DNA from: Microcaldota archaeon
GTDB lineage: Archaea; Micrarchaeota; Micrarchaeia; Micrarchaeales; CABMGC01
Assembly: GCA_021850805.1 (NCBI GenBank)
Contig: JAJZKO010000006.1
Location: forward strand, 1 to 52,013
Direction of reading: 5' to 3'
Length of the DNA stretch: 52,013 nt
In this document: positions 50,899 through 52,013 of the stretch, one piece after another
How positions within the stretch are numbered: the first letter of the stretch is position 1
Layout: the number at the start of each line of letters is the position of its first letter
Notes under the pieces: model-generated
Told to the model about the DNA's origin: nothing
Database searches by the model: none
The model's input: only the letters and a program-made list of their open reading frames with translations
Program-made: the position numbers and the translations under genes

Positions 50899-51429
50899 AT
50901 GAGCCAGGAAAAAATACCATATGATGAAGGCATGGGTTACTCTATATGGCTTATGCCGGATCCTTTATCATCAAATAAACTTGGGCATATCATAAAAAAG
51001 TTATCGCGGACTTACGCATCCCCCTCGTTTAAGCCGCATATGACCCTGCTGGGTTCTATACAAATGGACAAAAGCGAAGTAATCAAGAGAGCATCCATGC
51101 TATCCGACAAGATGAGAAAAATGCGCGTGCATGCGCCAAGGATATCAGAAGGGCCTTCATACTTCAAATCTGTATTTATAGAAGTGGAGCACGCTAAAGA
51201 ACTCAGCAGATGTTATTCTGCTGCATGCGAGATCTTTTCTATTCGCGCAGGAAAATTCAACCCCCACATAAGCCTATTGTATGGCAGACTTGCCATACGA
51301 GAACGGGAAAAAGCGATAAATCTCATAGGCTATAGAACCCATTTAATATCCTTCAATAGGCTATGTGCGTTCAATACCTCTGGCAAGGTCGAAAGCTGGA
51401 AAAGAATAGCAAGTTTTGCATTAAAATAA
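50899..51429 (+). CDS. 2H phosphoesterase (cyclic phosphodiesterase / RNA ligase-like)
   Basis: The 176-residue protein has the two His motifs of the 2H superfamily: 'FKPHMTLLGSI' (HxT near residue 49) and 'FNPHISLLYGRL' (HxS near residue 122), with symmetrical lobes. The opening 'YSIWLMPD' and spacing are close to eukaryotic and bacterial cyclic phosphodiesterases (CPDase/CPD1 type), which open cyclic phosphates such as ADP-ribose 1'',2''-cyclic phosphate or 2',3'-cyclic ends produced in tRNA splicing. A role in tRNA-splicing by-product removal is an attractive inference for this intron-bearing organism. It follows the cupin gene by six bases. Confidence 0.82.
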   Translation: MSQEKIPYDEGMGYSIWLMPDPLSSNKLGHIIKKLSRTYASPSFKPHMTLLGSIQMDKSEVIKRASMLSDKMRKMRVHAPRISEGPSYFKSVFIEVEHAKELSRCYSAACEIFSIRAGKFNPHISLLYGRLAIREREKAINLIGYRTHLISFNRLCAFNTSGKVESWKRIASFALK

Positions 51430-51462
51430 TCTTGCGCAGGCGGCAAAAACTAGACGGTTCTT

Positions 51463-51636
51463 TTACTTTAGCTCTAGCCTGTGTTCATCTGCCTTGAATG
51501 CTGCCTGAACATGTGCTCCATTGCAAAAAGGTTTCTTTGCAGAATGCCCGCATCTGCACAAAGCAAACTCTATCTTTCCATCTTTTTTGACCAATATCGG
51601 CCCGTCCTTAGTAAAATCGAATTCTATCTTTTCCAT
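51463..51636 (-). CDS. Mini CDGSH-type iron-sulfur protein
   Basis: The 57-residue protein is almost only a cluster-binding module: 'CRCGHSAKKPFCNGAH' (residues 29-44) matches the CDGSH pattern with Asn for Asp and Ala for Ser (CNGAH). The four ligands (three Cys, one His) are intact, so a [2Fe-2S] cluster is expected. The ATG at 51636 is chosen because GGTAA lies just upstream and the longer frame to 51789 is hydrophobic and unlike the family. It differs from the 88-residue CDGSH protein at 37353-37619. Upstream AT-rich sequence (ATTAAACTTATAAAG) may hold its promoter. Confidence 0.85.
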   Translation of the reverse strand: MEKIEFDFTKDGPILVKKDGKIEFALCRCGHSAKKPFCNGAHVQAAFKADEHRLELK

Positions 51637-51878
51637 GTTACCATCATTTATTTTACGTATATTAAACTTATAAAGACATGGAGGAAAAACCAACTCCTTT
51701 AGAGCAAGGTGAAAGCAGAGAACAACATTGGAAGATACCATGCATTGTGTAAATACGCCTAAAGCTTCAACCACCGTTGCGATGCACATTTATCTCTTGT
51801 CACCAGCGCATGGACAAACCTAAGGAGAGATAGATGACCTCAGGTTGTAATCCGCCATAAGTCCTCACTACGAAATTA
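51637..51878. other. Intergenic region near right end
   Basis: It contains AT-rich promoter-like sequence next to the mini-CDGSH gene. Plus-strand frames here are under 30 codons with no support. No tRNA or terminator was seen. Confidence 0.35.
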
Positions 51879-51977
51879 ATGAAGTCTATCGAAGAGCAGA
51901 TACGTAGACTTGAAGAGCCTAAAGCTGCAAAGGAGGATCGCCCTCAGATATACAAAGGAGGCCACATGACTAAGTAA
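51879..51977 (+). CDS. Possible 32-residue charged peptide
   Basis: The short frame encodes 'MKSIEEQIRRLEEPKAAKED', a charged helix, followed by 'RPQIYKGGHMTK'. The helix has a heptad-like pattern. No Shine-Dalgarno or clear TATA box at the right spacing was found, so coding status is uncertain. A further frame beginning at ATG 51991 is open to the window end but only seven codons are visible. Confidence 0.3.
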   Translation: MKSIEEQIRRLEEPKAAKEDRPQIYKGGHMTK

Positions 51978-52013
51978 GAGTTCCTACGCATGTTTCCTGC
52001 TCTTATACAAAGC

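Noticed and set aside
51940-52013. Possible tRNA or hairpin RNA at the right edge (TAAGAG...CTCTTA)
   Set aside because: Only one 6-bp stem can be drawn, with no T loop or other tRNA elements, and the sequence is cut by the window end.

Overview
The window is archaeal. It encodes both protein subunits of archaeal RNase P seen here (Pop5, Rpp30), prefoldin beta, EF-1 alpha beside ribosomal protein uS10, NAC, TFE, the archaeal-type methionine adenosyltransferase and DUF424. Promoters look archaeal too: TATA boxes of the type CTTTAAATA lie either about 28 nt before a start codon (leaderless) or upstream of short leaders, and GGTGA-type Shine-Dalgarno sequences precede several starts. Base composition is balanced, a bacterial-type gyrase is present, the S-layer protein has Methanococcus-like N- and C-terminal motifs, and one tRNA carries two introns at non-canonical positions. 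Together these suggest a DPANN archaeon, most plausibly Micrarchaeota (ARMAN-like). That assignment is inference, without any database search.

Layout. 1-830: end of a type IV pilin-like protein fused to a LamG domain. 1117-3543: small zinc protein, HAD-like protein, Pop5-Rpp30 pair, prefoldin beta. 3623-6985: a winged-helix gene translationally coupled to a membrane-anchored extracellular protein, then a surface beta-propeller. 6987-14390: Lhr-type helicase, the pheA-tyrA pair, Nudix hydrolase and gyrA. 14657-18640: an unrecognised gene with no standard start codon, gyrB, a cPGS-like GTPase and tRNA-Lys. 18685-20907: a helical protein and TFE with a long basic N-terminal tail. 21022-29686: cell-surface block with the S-layer protein, a leaderless 34-residue microprotein, a small hypothetical and a 1483-residue Ig-like surface protein. 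29690-32473: an HTH-CBS regulator divergent from metK, followed by a DUF62 (SAM hydrolase-like) gene. 32516-36471: uS10, EF-1 alpha, NAC, DUF424 and a glycosyltransferase. 36591-36712: tRNA-Ser(CGA) with two BHB introns. 36721-41658: HAD phosphatase, CDGSH protein, alkyltransferase, SDR epimerase and a UvrD/RecB-type helicase-nuclease. 41696-46137: small membrane proteins, an ankyrin protein, a membrane-anchored HTH regulator and an MFS transporter. 46178-49250: thiE, thiL and a second MFS transporter. 49403-52013: a possible Sm-like protein, a cupin, a 2H phosphoesterase, a mini-CDGSH protein and a short C-terminal ORF.

The strongest non-routine observations are the tRNA-Ser gene, whose two introns both fold as bulge-helix-bulge motifs and restore a normal 84-nt tRNA, and the metK neighbourhood. 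There, an HTH protein with a SAM/adenosyl-type sensor domain pair, a perfect palindrome in the divergent promoter, SAM synthetase and a diverged SAM-hydrolase-family protein look like a SAM homeostasis module. Most other genes are ordinary archaeal housekeeping or surface genes. No CRISPR array, insertion sequence or rRNA was seen.
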